Below are positions 55,984 to 64,000 of a DNA stretch of 64,000 nt, one piece after another. The first letter of the stretch is position 1, and each line of letters starts with the position of its first letter. Below the pieces are notes generated by a model. The model ran no database searches. It worked only from the letters and a program-made list of their open reading frames with translations, and was not told the DNA's origin. This DNA is from Pseudomonas morbosilactucae (lineage in GTDB: Bacteria; Pseudomonadota; Gammaproteobacteria; Pseudomonadales; Pseudomonadaceae). Where the stretch lies: positions 1 through 64,000 of the forward strand of contig NZ_JALQCW010000028.1 of assembly GCF_023241715.1 (NCBI RefSeq), in the 5' to 3' direction. The position numbers were made by a program, and so were the translations under genes.

Positions 55984-56403
55984 ATGAATAGCTATCGGCA
56001 GGACGGTTCGGGGTCCGACACGCACAGCAAAGTGATCGGTTACCTGTTGTGGATTTTCGGTTTTACCGGGGCGCACCGTTTTTATTACGGCAAGCCGGTG
56101 ACCGGGACGATCTGGTTTTTTACCTTGGGGTTGTTGGGCATCGGTTGGCTGATCGACCTGTTCCTGATCCCGGCCATGGATCGCGAGGCAGACCTGCGCT
56201 TTACCGCGGGCCCAATCGAATACAGCGTTGCCTGGATACTGTTGACCTTTCTCGGGGTCTTTGGCGTGCATCGCATGTACCAGGGCAAGTGGCTCAGCGG
56301 CTTGCTCTACCTGGTAACGGGTGGGTTCTTGTTTCTGGGGGTGTTGTACGACTTCTGGACCCTGAACGACCAGGTGTCGGTGGAAAACGCCAAACGCCGT
56401 TAA
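55984..56403 (+). CDS. TM2 domain membrane protein
   Basis: A 139-residue protein with two TM2-like halves. The motif GFTGAHRFYYGKPVTG (first half) and the parallel GVFGVHRMYQGKWLSG (second half) each sit between membrane segments. ATG 55984 follows AAAGGGG; a TTG at 55981 was ignored. Function unknown. Confidence 0.82.
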   Translation: MNSYRQDGSGSDTHSKVIGYLLWIFGFTGAHRFYYGKPVTGTIWFFTLGLLGIGWLIDLFLIPAMDREADLRFTAGPIEYSVAWILLTFLGVFGVHRMYQGKWLSGLLYLVTGGFLFLGVLYDFWTLNDQVSVENAKRR

Positions 56404-56404
56404 C

Positions 56405-56450
56405 GGCGCAAGCCGGCCCCTTCTTGAGAGGAGCCGGCTTGCCGGCGAAA
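56405..56450. repeat. REP doublet
   Basis: CGGCGCAAGCCGGCCCCTTC and GAGGAGCCGGCTTGCCGGCG lie back to back between the convergent TM2 and pyrC' genes. Confidence 0.7.
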
Positions 56451-56466
56451 ACAGACGCCGCTGTCT

Positions 56467-57738
56467 TCAGCCCTGGTAGCTGATATGCCCGTCCACCAGG
56501 GTGTAGCGCACCACGCCCGGCAGGCTATGGCCGATGAACGGGCAGTTCTCGCCCTTGGACAGCCAGCGCTCACCGGCCACCGTGGAGCTGGCCGGGTCAA
56601 ACAGCACCAGATCTGCCGGAGCACCTACCGCCAGCTTGCCGGCTGGCAGGCGCAGCGCGTCGGCCGGGCCGGCGCTGAGGCGTGCGAGCAGGGTCGGTAA
56701 GTCCAGCAGGCCGTCTTCCACCAGCGTCAGGGCCAGGGGCAGCAGCAGTTCGACGCTGCTGATCCCCGGTTCCGTGGCGCCGAACGGTGCCAGCTTGGCG
56801 TCCCGCTCGTGGGGTTGGTGATGGCTGGAGATGGCTTGTACCACCCCGGACTTCACGGCTTCGCGCAGGCCATCGCGGTCGGCGCGCGAGCGCAGCGGCG
56901 GTTGCACGTGATACAGGCTGGAGAAGTCGATCAAGGCTTCGTCGGTGAGGATCAGCTGGTACAGCGCCACATCGGCGGTGACCGGCAGGCCGCGAGCCTG
57001 GGCCTGGGCGATCAGGGCAACGCCGCGAGCACTGGTCAACTGGCTGAAGTGGGCGCGCACGCCGCTTTGTTCCACCAGCAACAGGTCCCGGGCCAGGGCC
57101 ACGGTTTCGGCGGTTTCGGGAATGCCCGGCAAGCCGAGGAAGCTGGCGGTGGGGCCTTCATGGGCCAGGCCGCCGTCGGCCAGGTCGCGGTCCTGAGAGT
57201 GGAAAATCACTGTCAGGTCGAACGTGGCGGCGTATTCCAGGGCGCGGCACAGGGTGCGGGTGTTGCGGAAACTCTCCAGGCCGTTGCCGAAGGCCACACA
57301 ACCGGCGTCGCGCAAGGCAATCAGTTCTGCAAGCTGTTCGCCGTCCAGGCCTTTGCTCAGGGCGCCGATCGGGAAGACTTTGCTGTTGCCGGCCTCGCGG
57401 GCGCGGTCGAGGATCAGTTCGGCCACGGCCGAGGTGTCCAGCACCGGCTTGGTGCGCGGCGGGCAGCACAGGCTGGTGACGCCACCGGCAGCGGCGGCGT
57501 GGGTTTCGCTGGCGATGCTGCCTTTGCGGCTGTAGCCCGGTTCACGCAGGGAGACGCTGAGGTCCACCAGCCCGGGGGCGGCTACCAGGCCTTTGGCATC
57601 GATGTGTTCACTTGCACTGAAACCGGCCGGGGCCGCGCCGATGGCGACGATCTTGCCGGCTTCCAGGTGCAGGTCGGTGACTTGATCCAGGCCGCTGCTT
57701 GGATCGATGACGCGGGCGCCGAGAATGCTGAGCTTCAC
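56467..57738 (-). CDS. pyrC': Dihydroorotase-like non-catalytic subunit
   Basis: A 423-residue dihydroorotase homologue. The zinc-binding HxH of active enzymes (normally D-x-H-x-H) is replaced by S61-V62-S63 in [10 protein letters not shown], so it should be inactive. In Pseudomonas this PyrC' stabilises or assembles with aspartate transcarbamoylase. The gene overlaps pyrB by four bases. A functional dihydroorotase must be encoded elsewhere. Confidence 0.92.
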   Translation of the reverse strand: MKLSILGARVIDPSSGLDQVTDLHLEAGKIVAIGAAPAGFSASEHIDAKGLVAAPGLVDLSVSLREPGYSRKGSIASETHAAAAGGVTSLCCPPRTKPVLDTSAVAELILDRAREAGNSKVFPIGALSKGLDGEQLAELIALRDAGCVAFGNGLESFRNTRTLCRALEYAATFDLTVIFHSQDRDLADGGLAHEGPTASFLGLPGIPETAETVALARDLLLVEQSGVRAHFSQLTSARGVALIAQAQARGLPVTADVALYQLILTDEALIDFSSLYHVQPPLRSRADRDGLREAVKSGVVQAISSHHQPHERDAKLAPFGATEPGISSVELLLPLALTLVEDGLLDLPTLLARLSAGPADALRLPAGKLAVGAPADLVLFDPASSTVAGERWLSKGENCPFIGHSLPGVVRYTLVDGHISYQG

Positions 57739-58739
57739 TGGGCGTTCTCCTGCTCGAATTGTCGCTGGGCGGTTTGCCCACTCATGGCCATGGACAGCAC
57801 CGCCATCCGTACCGCAATGCCGTAGGTCACCTGGTTGAGAATCACCGAGTGCGGACCGTCGGCCACCGCCGACTCGATTTCCACGCCGCGGTTGATCGGG
57901 CCCGGGTGCATGACGATGGCGTCCGGCTTGGCGCCGGCCAGGCGTGCGGTGGTCAGGCCGAACAGGCGGTAGAACTCGCCTTCACTGGGCAGCAGGCCGC
58001 CCTGCATGCGTTCGCGCTGCAGGCGCAGCATGATCACCACGTCGACGTCTTTCAGGCCTTCGGCCATGTCGGTGTAGACCTTTACGCCGTATTGCTCGAT
58101 GCCGATGGGCAGCAAGGTCTTGGGGGCGATCACACGGATGTCCGGGCAGCCCAGGGTTTTCAGGGCCAGCATGTTCGAGCGCGCCACCCGCGAGTGCAGG
58201 ATGTCGCCGACGATGGCCACCGAGAGGTTCTCGAAGCTGCCTTTGTGGCGGCGAATGGTCAGCATGTCGAGCATGCCCTGGGTCGGGTGCGCGTGCCGGC
58301 CGTCGCCGCCGTTGATGATGGCCACTTGTGGGCACACGTGTTCGGCGATGAAGTGCGCGGCGCCGGAATCGCCGTGGCGCACCACGAACATGTCGGCGGC
58401 CATGGCTTCCAGGTTGCGCAGGGTGTCGAGCAGGGTTTCCCCTTTGCTCGCCGACGAGGTGGACACGTTCAGGGTGATCACGTCCGCCGACAGGCGCTGG
58501 GCGGCCAGTTCAAAGGTGGTGCGGGTGCGGGTCGAGTTCTCGAAGAACACGTTGCAGATGGTCTTGCCGCGCAGCAGCGGGACCTTCTTCACCGCCCGGC
58601 CACCGACTTCGAGGAAGGAGTCGGCGGTGTCGAGGATTTCCGTCAGCAGCTCGCGTTGCAGGCCGTCGAGGGAGAGGAAGTGGCGCAGCTGGCCCTGATC
58701 GTTGAGCTGCAGCGGGCGCTTGGCGTCTAGAGGCGTCAT
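57735..58739 (-). CDS. pyrB: Aspartate carbamoyltransferase catalytic subunit
   Basis: A 334-residue enzyme condensing carbamoyl phosphate and aspartate in pyrimidine synthesis. It carries [15 protein letters not shown] and the [11 protein letters not shown] segment. The N-terminal extension relative to E. coli PyrB is as in other Pseudomonas, where it holds effector-binding functions in the PyrB-PyrC' dodecamer. It is preceded by pyrR at 25 bases. Confidence 0.96.
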   Translation of the reverse strand: MTPLDAKRPLQLNDQGQLRHFLSLDGLQRELLTEILDTADSFLEVGGRAVKKVPLLRGKTICNVFFENSTRTRTTFELAAQRLSADVITLNVSTSSASKGETLLDTLRNLEAMAADMFVVRHGDSGAAHFIAEHVCPQVAIINGGDGRHAHPTQGMLDMLTIRRHKGSFENLSVAIVGDILHSRVARSNMLALKTLGCPDIRVIAPKTLLPIGIEQYGVKVYTDMAEGLKDVDVVIMLRLQRERMQGGLLPSEGEFYRLFGLTTARLAGAKPDAIVMHPGPINRGVEIESAVADGPHSVILNQVTYGIAVRMAVLSMAMSGQTAQRQFEQENAQ

Positions 58740-58764
58740 CGCAATGGACTCTCAAAAGGGCGAG

Positions 58765-59271
58765 TTAGAGGGCGAGGTCTTGAAGCTCGAGTTGAAGCGG
58801 CGCAGGACCGGACAATTTTACCCGCTCGTGGGCGGCCAGCGACAGGGTCGCCCCCACCACATTGGGGCGGATCGGCAGTTCGCCGGCGTCCAGGTCCAGC
58901 AGGCAGACCAGGGTCACGCTGGCCGGTCGGCCGTAGTCGAAGAGCTCGTTCAGGGCCGCGCGGATGGTCCGGCCGCTCATCAGCACGTCGTCGATCAGCA
59001 CCAGGTGCTGGCCTTCGATCTCGAACGGCAGCTCGGACGGGCGCACTTGCGGGTGCAGGCCGTTCTGGCTGAAGTCATCGCGGTAGAAGGACACATCCAG
59101 CGTGCCCAGAGGCGCATTGCTGCCCAAGGCGTCCAGCAACGCCTGGGCGACCCAGACGCCACCGGTGCGAATGCCGATGAAGCGTGGCTCGCTGATATCG
59201 CGCTTGGCCAGGTGGGCATTGAGATCAGCGGCCATCTGGCTGATCAGTTCGGCGGGATTGGGCAGGCTCAT
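58765..59271 (-). CDS. pyrR: PyrR bifunctional regulator/uracil phosphoribosyltransferase
   Basis: A 168-residue phosphoribosyltransferase-fold protein. The PRPP-binding loop [15 protein letters not shown] is intact. In Gram-positives PyrR controls attenuation; in Pseudomonas its regulatory role is less direct. Start 59271 (MSLPNPAEL) fits the family; the frame is open upstream. Confidence 0.93.
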   Translation of the reverse strand: MSLPNPAELISQMAADLNAHLAKRDISEPRFIGIRTGGVWVAQALLDALGSNAPLGTLDVSFYRDDFSQNGLHPQVRPSELPFEIEGQHLVLIDDVLMSGRTIRAALNELFDYGRPASVTLVCLLDLDAGELPIRPNVVGATLSLAAHERVKLSGPAPLQLELQDLAL

Positions 59272-59383
59272 GGTTGCTCCTTCGTGGGCCCGCGCCGGCT
59301 GCGTGGAGCAGGGCGCGGGGCGGGTGTGATGGCCGGGAGGCGCGAAACATCGGTGCGCCACGCCTGTTACGGATTGGGCTGGA

Positions 59384-59821
59384 TCAGTGTTCGAACAGCG
59401 CTGAGTTCTCGTCGAGCCAGCCTTGCAGCAACAGGGCGGCGGCGATGGCATCGACCGGGTTGTCGCGGTAACTGCCTTTCTGCCCGCCTCGGGCCAGGCG
59501 CTCGCCCTTGGCCTCGAAGGTGGTCAGGCGTTCATCGTGGGTATAGAAGGGCAGGTTGTAGCGGCCGTTCAGGCGCCGGGCGAATTTTTCCGCACGGGCG
59601 CACATGTCGCTGGGGGTGCCGTCCATGTTCAGCGGCAGGCCCACCACCACGGCGTCGGGTTTCCATTCCTTGATCAGGGCTTCGACCTGATTCCAGTCGG
59701 GAATGCCGTTCTGCGCCTTGAGGGTGCACAGCTCGCGGGCCTGGCCGGTGATGACCTGGCCGACGGCCACGCCGATCTGCTTGGTGCCGTAGTCGAAGCC
59801 GAGAATCAGTCGCAGAGCCAT
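59384..59821 (-). CDS. ruvX: Holliday-junction resolvase-like RNase
   Basis: A 145-residue YqgF/RuvX protein with RNase-H fold; [14 protein letters not shown] carries the first catalytic acid, and the later VGLPLNMDG and DERLTT motifs complete the family. Involved in 16S rRNA 5'-end processing. It overlaps algH by a single base. Confidence 0.95.
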   Translation of the reverse strand: MALRLILGFDYGTKQIGVAVGQVITGQARELCTLKAQNGIPDWNQVEALIKEWKPDAVVVGLPLNMDGTPSDMCARAEKFARRLNGRYNLPFYTHDERLTTFEAKGERLARGGQKGSYRDNPVDAIAAALLLQGWLDENSALFEH

Positions 59822-60390
59822 CAGGCGTGGCCCGCCTGAGTGGTGAGCAGGCTGAGGTTGACCCCCAGGTGCTTGGCGGCGGCTTCCAGGCGCAATTCGC
59901 TGCTGGTGTTGAACAGGATGTCGGCGTCGAACGGGCAGGTCAGCCAGGCGTTGTCCGCCAGTTCAGCCTCCAGTTGCCCGGCTTCCCAGCCGGCGTAGCC
60001 CAGGGCGATCAGGCTCTTGCTCGGGCCGATACCGTCGGCAATGGCGAACAGCACGTCCTGGGAGGTGGACAGCGACAACCCTTCAAGCTCCACCGTGGCC
60101 TGGTAGGTCGGGCCACTGGGGTGCAGGACAAAGCCCCGGTCGGTCTGCACGGGGCCGCCGCTGAAGATCGGCACATGCTGGCACAGCAGGGGCGGCTCGA
60201 TATCGGGGCGCAGTTGCTCAAGGATGTCGGCGAGGTTCAGGTCCTGCGGACGATTGATCACCAACCCCATGGCGCCACCGGCGTTGTGCTCGACCAGGTA
60301 GGTCAAGGTGTGCGCAAAGTTCGGGTCGGCCATATGGGGCATGGCGATCAGGAAGTGATGCTTGAGGTAGCTGGGGCTGACATTTTTCAT
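59821..60390 (-). CDS. algH: UPF0301 protein AlgH
   Basis: A 189-residue protein of the UPF0301/AlgH family (GAMGLVINRP, FSGGPVQTDRGFVLH, GYAGWEAGQLE). Its name comes from a link to alginate transcription in P. aeruginosa; the biochemical role is unknown. Start 60390 (MKNVSPSYLK). It precedes ruvX on one transcript. Confidence 0.93.
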   Translation of the reverse strand: MKNVSPSYLKHHFLIAMPHMADPNFAHTLTYLVEHNAGGAMGLVINRPQDLNLADILEQLRPDIEPPLLCQHVPIFSGGPVQTDRGFVLHPSGPTYQATVELEGLSLSTSQDVLFAIADGIGPSKSLIALGYAGWEAGQLEAELADNAWLTCPFDADILFNTSSELRLEAAAKHLGVNLSLLTTQAGHA

Positions 60391-60487
60391 GAGCGCTAGT
60401 GTGGCGTTGGCGGGCCCGGCTGACAAGCGCAACCACCTGGGTGAAGTGCCGTTGGCCAAGGAGGGCGTGATCGGGATTTGCGCCAAC

Positions 60488-60527
60488 CTGGCGGGCTCCA
60501 TCGTCGGCAGGCCGGCTCCTATATAGG
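60488..60527. repeat. REP-like element
   Basis: CTGGCGGGCTCCATCGTCGG and CAGGCCGGCTCCTATATAGG contain REP-like tails in the gap between tonB and algH; degenerate. Confidence 0.45.
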
Positions 60528-60546
60528 TGCGATGGCGTCCTGGAGA

Positions 60547-61446
60547 TCAGTTGCTGGACAGCTTGTCGCCCCGGGCGAAGCGCCAGGTGCGGATGATTTC
60601 CAGGCGGTCGATGTCCGACAGGTCGCCGGTAAAGGGGGCAAAGGGGGCGGCCAGGCGCACGATGCGCTGGGCGGCCTGGTCCAGCAATGGCTGGCCGGAC
60701 GACTCCAGCACCAGCACTTCATACAGCGAGCCGTCGCGGTTGATCGAGACCATCAGCCGCAGGTTGCCGTAGATCTGCTTGCGCCGGGCTTCGTCCGGGT
60801 AATTGAGGTTGCCGATGCGTTCGACCTTCTTGCGCCACTCGTCTTTGTACCAGGCGCCCTTGTCGCGCATGGTCGAGGCCGCGCTCAGGCGGTGGATGCG
60901 CGGGCGCTTGGCGTACAACTGCTGTTCCTGGGCCAGTTCGGCTTCCAGGCTGGCGATGTCGCTGGACAGCTGGGAGCTGTCGAACGTTGGAGTCGGGGGC
61001 TTGGCGGGCGCTTGGGTCTTGACCTCTTCACGCTGGGTGACGGTCTTTTTCGGCTTGGGCGCCGTCGTCGCGACCGCGGCCTTGGGTGCGGCCTCCTGGG
61101 CTTCGGGCTTCACCGGGGGCGGCGGGGTGACCTTGTTCACCTTGTTTTCCTGGAACGGCGCGACCTCGGTGGTCTTCGGAATGGCCTTTTTGTCCAGGGT
61201 GCCGCTGCCTTGCTGGTTTTCTTGGGCCAGGAAGTCAGCCTTCTTCGGCGCCACCTCGCTCTTGAAGGTGGCCAGGGTGATTTCAAGGGTCTTGCTGATC
61301 TGCTTGGGTTCGGCGAAGGAGAACCCCAGGCCGAGGATCAGCGCCAAGTGAACGAGCGCAGCGAGGAACAGGGTAAACCCCAGGCGATCGGCCGCGCGCA
61401 CGCCGCTATGGGCAAGCTCGGGTGGCAGATCGGACGGGAGGCTCAT
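60547..61446 (-). CDS. tonB: Energy transducer TonB
   Basis: A 299-residue periplasm-spanning protein. A membrane anchor (TLFLAALVHLALILGLGF) at about 27-45 is followed by a Pro/Lys/Glu-rich spacer and a C-terminal TonB domain (YPDEARRKQIYGNLRLMV). It corresponds in position to P. aeruginosa TonB3 (PA0406), linked to pilus assembly; no exbBD genes are nearby. Confidence 0.92.
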   Translation of the reverse strand: MSLPSDLPPELAHSGVRAADRLGFTLFLAALVHLALILGLGFSFAEPKQISKTLEITLATFKSEVAPKKADFLAQENQQGSGTLDKKAIPKTTEVAPFQENKVNKVTPPPPVKPEAQEAAPKAAVATTAPKPKKTVTQREEVKTQAPAKPPTPTFDSSQLSSDIASLEAELAQEQQLYAKRPRIHRLSAASTMRDKGAWYKDEWRKKVERIGNLNYPDEARRKQIYGNLRLMVSINRDGSLYEVLVLESSGQPLLDQAAQRIVRLAAPFAPFTGDLSDIDRLEIIRTWRFARGDKLSSN

Positions 61447-61524
61447 CAGCGGTTCGACATCACAGGAAGCATCACAAAACCAACATCGCGGGTTTCACAG
61501 GCGGCGCATGATAACGCAATGTTG

Positions 61525-61610
61525 GTTTCAAGCTGTGTGCTTCAAGCAACAAGCGACAAGCTGTGCATGATCCACATCAAGCTCGTGGCTTGCGGTTGGC
61601 GGCTTGCAGC
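61525..61610. repeat. AAGCTGCAAGC-family repeats
   Basis: Copies of CAAGCTGTG, CTTGCGGTTGGC and GCTTGCAGCTTCT lie at the end of gshB and in its downstream gap. Same family as at 150-305 and 10355-10437. The C-terminal codons of gshB overlap the repeat. Confidence 0.5.
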
Positions 61611-62547
61611 TTCTTCTCGATGGCATCCATCAGCAGCCCGCCAATGTTGGTGCCGAAGGCATTGTCGATTTCGCGGATGCAGGTCGGGCTGGTGACGTTA
61701 ATTTCCGTCAGGTGCTCGCCGATCACGTCGAGGCCGACGAACAGCAGGCCCTTCTCCCGCAGAGTCGGGCCGACTTGGGCGGCGATCCAACGGTCCTTGT
61801 CGCTCAGCGGGCGGGCTTCACCGCGACCGCCGGCGGCCAGGTTGCCACGGGTTTCACCAGCTGCCGGGATGCGCGCCAGGCAATAGTCCACAGGCTCGCC
61901 GTCGATCATCAGGATGCGCTTGTCGCCGTCCTTGATCGCCGGCAGGTAGGCCTGGCCCATGATCTGCTGGGTGCCCAGGGCGGTCAGGGTTTCCAGGATC
62001 ACCGAGAGGTTCGGGTCGCCGGCGCGGTGACGGAAAATCGAGGTGCCGCCCATGCCGTCCAGGGGCTTGAGAATCACATCGCCATGCTCGGCGGCGAAAT
62101 CACGCAGCACGTCGGCGCGGCGGCTGACCACGGTGGGCGGGGTGCACTGGGGGAACAAGGTGGCGAACAGCTTTTCATTGCAGTCGCGCAGGCTCTGGGG
62201 CTTGTTGACCACCAGTACGCCGTCACGCTCGGCCTGTTCCAGCAGGTAGGTGGAGTAGACGAATTCCATGTCGAACGGCGGATCCTTGCGCATCAGGATC
62301 ACGTCCAGGTCGCTCAGGGGACTGTCGATCTCGGCGTCCAGTTCGAACCATTTTTCCGGGTTGGCGAAGACTTGCAGTGGGCGCATCTTGCCCGGGCCAC
62401 ACCGGCGCCCTGGTACAGGTCACGCTGCTCCATATAGAACAGGGTCCAGCCGCGAGCCTGGGCGGCCAGCAGCATGGCCAGCGAGCTGTCCTTTTTATAG
62501 GAGATGCTGGCGATAGGGTCCATGACAATCCCGACGCGAACGCTCAT
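61577..62547 (-). pseudogene. gshB: Glutathione synthetase, split by a single-base frameshift
   Basis: ATP-grasp enzyme joining gamma-glutamylcysteine and glycine. The N-terminal 53 residues (MSVRVGIVMDPIASISYKK... to GVARAR, from ATG 62547) and the remainder (MRPLQVFANPEKW... to the stop at 61577) are both intact but in different frames. They meet at about 62386-62390. One added base there gives a normal protein of 323 residues. Both parts keep family motifs (RKDPPFDMEF, LKPLDGMGGTSIFR, EINVTSPTC), so this looks like a sequencing or very recent lesion rather than an old pseudogene. Confidence 0.85.
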
Positions 62548-62785
62548 GGGTTGTTTCCTCGAAAATTTAGTGGGGCGCAAGGCTTGAAAAGTGGCGTCAG
62601 AGTGGCGCCCGTGCGGTTCCCGGTCAAGGAAAAACCACCGCCTTGGTCGGCCGATAGATTGCATGGGGAGAGTGTGCTAAAAAGGCTCGCATGCCGTGCT
62701 CAGGCCTTGAACAACAAGGGTTTGGGGTCAGGCAACAAGGCACCGGCACCAATATCGATTCGCTGTGGCGATGGTAGAGCAGAAT
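62548..62785. other. Divergent region between gshB and pilG
   Basis: 238 bases holding divergent promoters; no gene recognised. The frames crossing it are extensions of flanking genes. Confidence 0.4.
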
Positions 62786-63190
62786 ATGGAACAGCATTCC
62801 AGCGCCTTGAAGGTCATGGTGATCGATGATTCGAAGACGATTCGCCGCACCGCAGAAACCCTGTTGAAGAACGTGGGCTGTGAAGTCATCACCGCGGTGG
62901 ACGGTTTCGAGGCCCTAGCGAAGATCGCCGACCACCGTCCCGGGATTATTTTCGTCGACATCATGATGCCCCGGCTCGATGGTTATCAGACCTGCGCCCT
63001 GATCAAGAACAACAGCGCGTTCAAGGCCACGCCGGTGATCATGCTGTCCTCCAAGGACGGCCTGTTCGACAAGGCCAAGGGGCGTATCGTGGGTTCTGAT
63101 CAATTTTTGACCAAGCCCTTTAGCAAGGAAGAACTGCTGAGCGCGATCAAGGCCCACGTTCCGGACTTCGTCGCGCTTTCGCCACAGTAG
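62786..63190 (+). CDS. pilG: Twitching motility response regulator PilG
   Basis: A 134-residue single-domain receiver of the Pil-Chp system. Phosphoacceptor aspartate in IIFVDIMMPRLDG, acidic pair DDSK at the N-terminus, and lysine in LTKPF. ATG 62786 (MEQHSS) matches the family; ATG 62765 lies upstream in frame. PilG promotes pilus extension. Confidence 0.94.
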   Translation: MEQHSSALKVMVIDDSKTIRRTAETLLKNVGCEVITAVDGFEALAKIADHRPGIIFVDIMMPRLDGYQTCALIKNNSAFKATPVIMLSSKDGLFDKAKGRIVGSDQFLTKPFSKEELLSAIKAHVPDFVALSPQ

Positions 63191-63246
63191 ACACGCACAT
63201 CGGCGACCGGCCAGCGGGCCGCGCGCTTATTCGTATGGGGAAGACC

Positions 63247-63612
63247 ATGGCTCGTATTCTGATCGTCGATGACTCGCCGACTGAAATGTACAAACTCACC
63301 GGCATGCTGGAAAAGCACGGTCATGAAGTGCTCAAGGCCGAGAACGGTGCCGATGGCGTGGCCCTGGCCCGCCAGGAAAAGCCCGACGCTGTCTTGATGG
63401 ACATCGTCATGCCCGGCCTCAACGGTTTCCAGGCGACTCGCCAACTGACCAAGGACGCCGAAACCAGCCACATCCCGGTGATCATCATCACCACCAAGGA
63501 CCAGGAAACCGACAAGGTCTGGGGCACCCGCCAGGGCGCCAAGGACTACCTGACCAAACCGGTGGATGAAGAGACCCTGATCAAGACCCTGAACAGCGTC
63601 CTGGCCGGCTGA
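63247..63612 (+). CDS. pilH: Twitching motility response regulator PilH
   Basis: A 121-residue receiver with aspartate in VLMDIVMPGLNG and lysine in YLTKPVDEE. Nearly identical in layout to P. aeruginosa PilH (121 residues). It works with PilG in the chemosensory control of pilus motors. ATG 63247 chosen over 63235. Confidence 0.95.
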   Translation: MARILIVDDSPTEMYKLTGMLEKHGHEVLKAENGADGVALARQEKPDAVLMDIVMPGLNGFQATRQLTKDAETSHIPVIIITTKDQETDKVWGTRQGAKDYLTKPVDEETLIKTLNSVLAG

Positions 63613-63623
63613 TCGCCCACGCC

Positions 63624-64000
63624 ATGTCCGAGTCGCAAACCGCCTTCGAGCTGCTGCTCGAGATCGATCAGCGCTGCCGCCTGCTGGCGGCCGACCTGCC
63701 GTCCCAGGAAACCCACCAGCACAGTTGGAGTGGTATCGGCTTTCGCCTGGGCGAGCACTGGTATGTGGCGCCGATGGGCGAGGTCAGCGAGGTCCTGCAT
63801 GAACCGCGCTACACCCTGTTGCCGGGGGTGAAGCCCTGGGTCAAGGGCGTGGCCAACCTGCGGGGGCGGCTGCTGCCACTGATGGACCTGTGCGGTTTCT
63901 TCGGCCATGAGCTGTCGCCCCTGCGCAAGCAGCGTCGGGTGCTGGTGGTGGAGTACAAGGAGCTGTTCGCCGGCTTGATGGTGGATGAAGTGGCGGGGTT
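63624..64000 (+). CDS. pilI: CheW-like adaptor PilI, partial
   Basis: The first 125 residues of a CheW-domain protein; the 3' end lies beyond the window. WYVAPMGEVSEVLHEPRYTLLPGV and VKGVANLRGRLLPLMDL are typical CheW strands. It couples the receptor PilJ to the kinase ChpA. ATG 63624 is 11 bases after the pilH stop. Confidence 0.93.
   Translation, partial: MSESQTAFELLLEIDQRCRLLAADLPSQETHQHSWSGIGFRLGEHWYVAPMGEVSEVLHEPRYTLLPGVKPWVKGVANLRGRLLPLMDLCGFFGHELSPLRKQRRVLVVEYKELFAGLMVDEVAG

Overview
The window reads as a chromosomal segment of a Pseudomonas of the P. fluorescens group. It has GC-rich coding bias, REP palindromes of the GCCGGC-tt-GCCGGC type between genes, and a run of core genes (folA, ilvD, rlmI, mutM, coaD, rsmD, ftsYEX, rpoH, mtgA, thiS/thiG, trmB, hemW, rdgB, metW/metX, proC, pilT, pyrBC'R, ruvX, algH, tonB, gshB, pilGHI) in much the order I remember for P. 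aeruginosa PAO1 from about PA0350 to PA0410. No rRNA, tRNA, CRISPR array, prophage or insertion sequence was seen.

Layout. (1) 1-7 kb: the tail of a flavoprotein, then a 2-aminoethylphosphonate-type cluster. It holds a LysR regulator, an ABC importer (ATPase, fused permease, binding protein), an FAD oxidoreductase and a PhnZ-like HD-domain oxygenase. (2) 7-13 kb: a GTPase/membrane-protein pair (DUF3482/DUF2868), folA, a TcyP-type cystine symporter and phosphorylcholine phosphatase pchP. (3) 13.3-17.1 kb: a compact MBOAT-SGNH-SGNH operon resembling periplasmic O-acetylation systems. Its layout matches PatA/PatB/Ape1 peptidoglycan O-acetylation loci, and it is my main candidate for an undescribed system. 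(4) 17.2-23.6 kb: ilvD and a cluster of DUF4153-like membrane proteins, two of them tandem duplicates with an identical leader. (5) 23.6-35 kb: rlmI, an HDOD protein, mutM, fdx, coaD, the long-chain alcohol/aldehyde oxidation locus laoCBA with divergent laoR, sseA, an AraC regulator and a YheT-type hydrolase. (6) 35-43 kb: rsmD, two M16 peptidase-family proteins, ftsY-ftsE-ftsX and rpoH. (7) 43-56.4 kb: cell-wall, thiamine, tRNA, haem and methionine genes, the yggU-yggT-proC-yggS group, pilT, a C40 peptidase and a TM2 protein. (8) 56.4-64 kb: pyrC'-pyrB-pyrR-ruvX-algH-tonB-gshB on the minus strand, then pilG-pilH-pilI leading off the window.

Several genes carry what look like single-base deletions: the flavoprotein tail, the N-terminus of phnT, the C-terminus of one M16 gene where it meets rsmD, and gshB. 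In each case restoring one base (two in the flavoprotein) gives the family-typical protein and junction. The pattern points to residual indel errors in the assembly rather than biological decay, so these gene calls should be read with that in mind.

Working logic: the phosphonate cluster imports and oxidises aminophosphonates. LaoABC oxidises long-chain alcohols and aldehydes under TetR control, and I find a palindromic operator inside its promoter. FtsYEX-RpoH couples protein targeting, division and heat shock, with a candidate envelope-stress (AlgU/sigma-E) promoter before rpoH. PilT and PilGHI belong to type IV pilus retraction and its chemosensory control.
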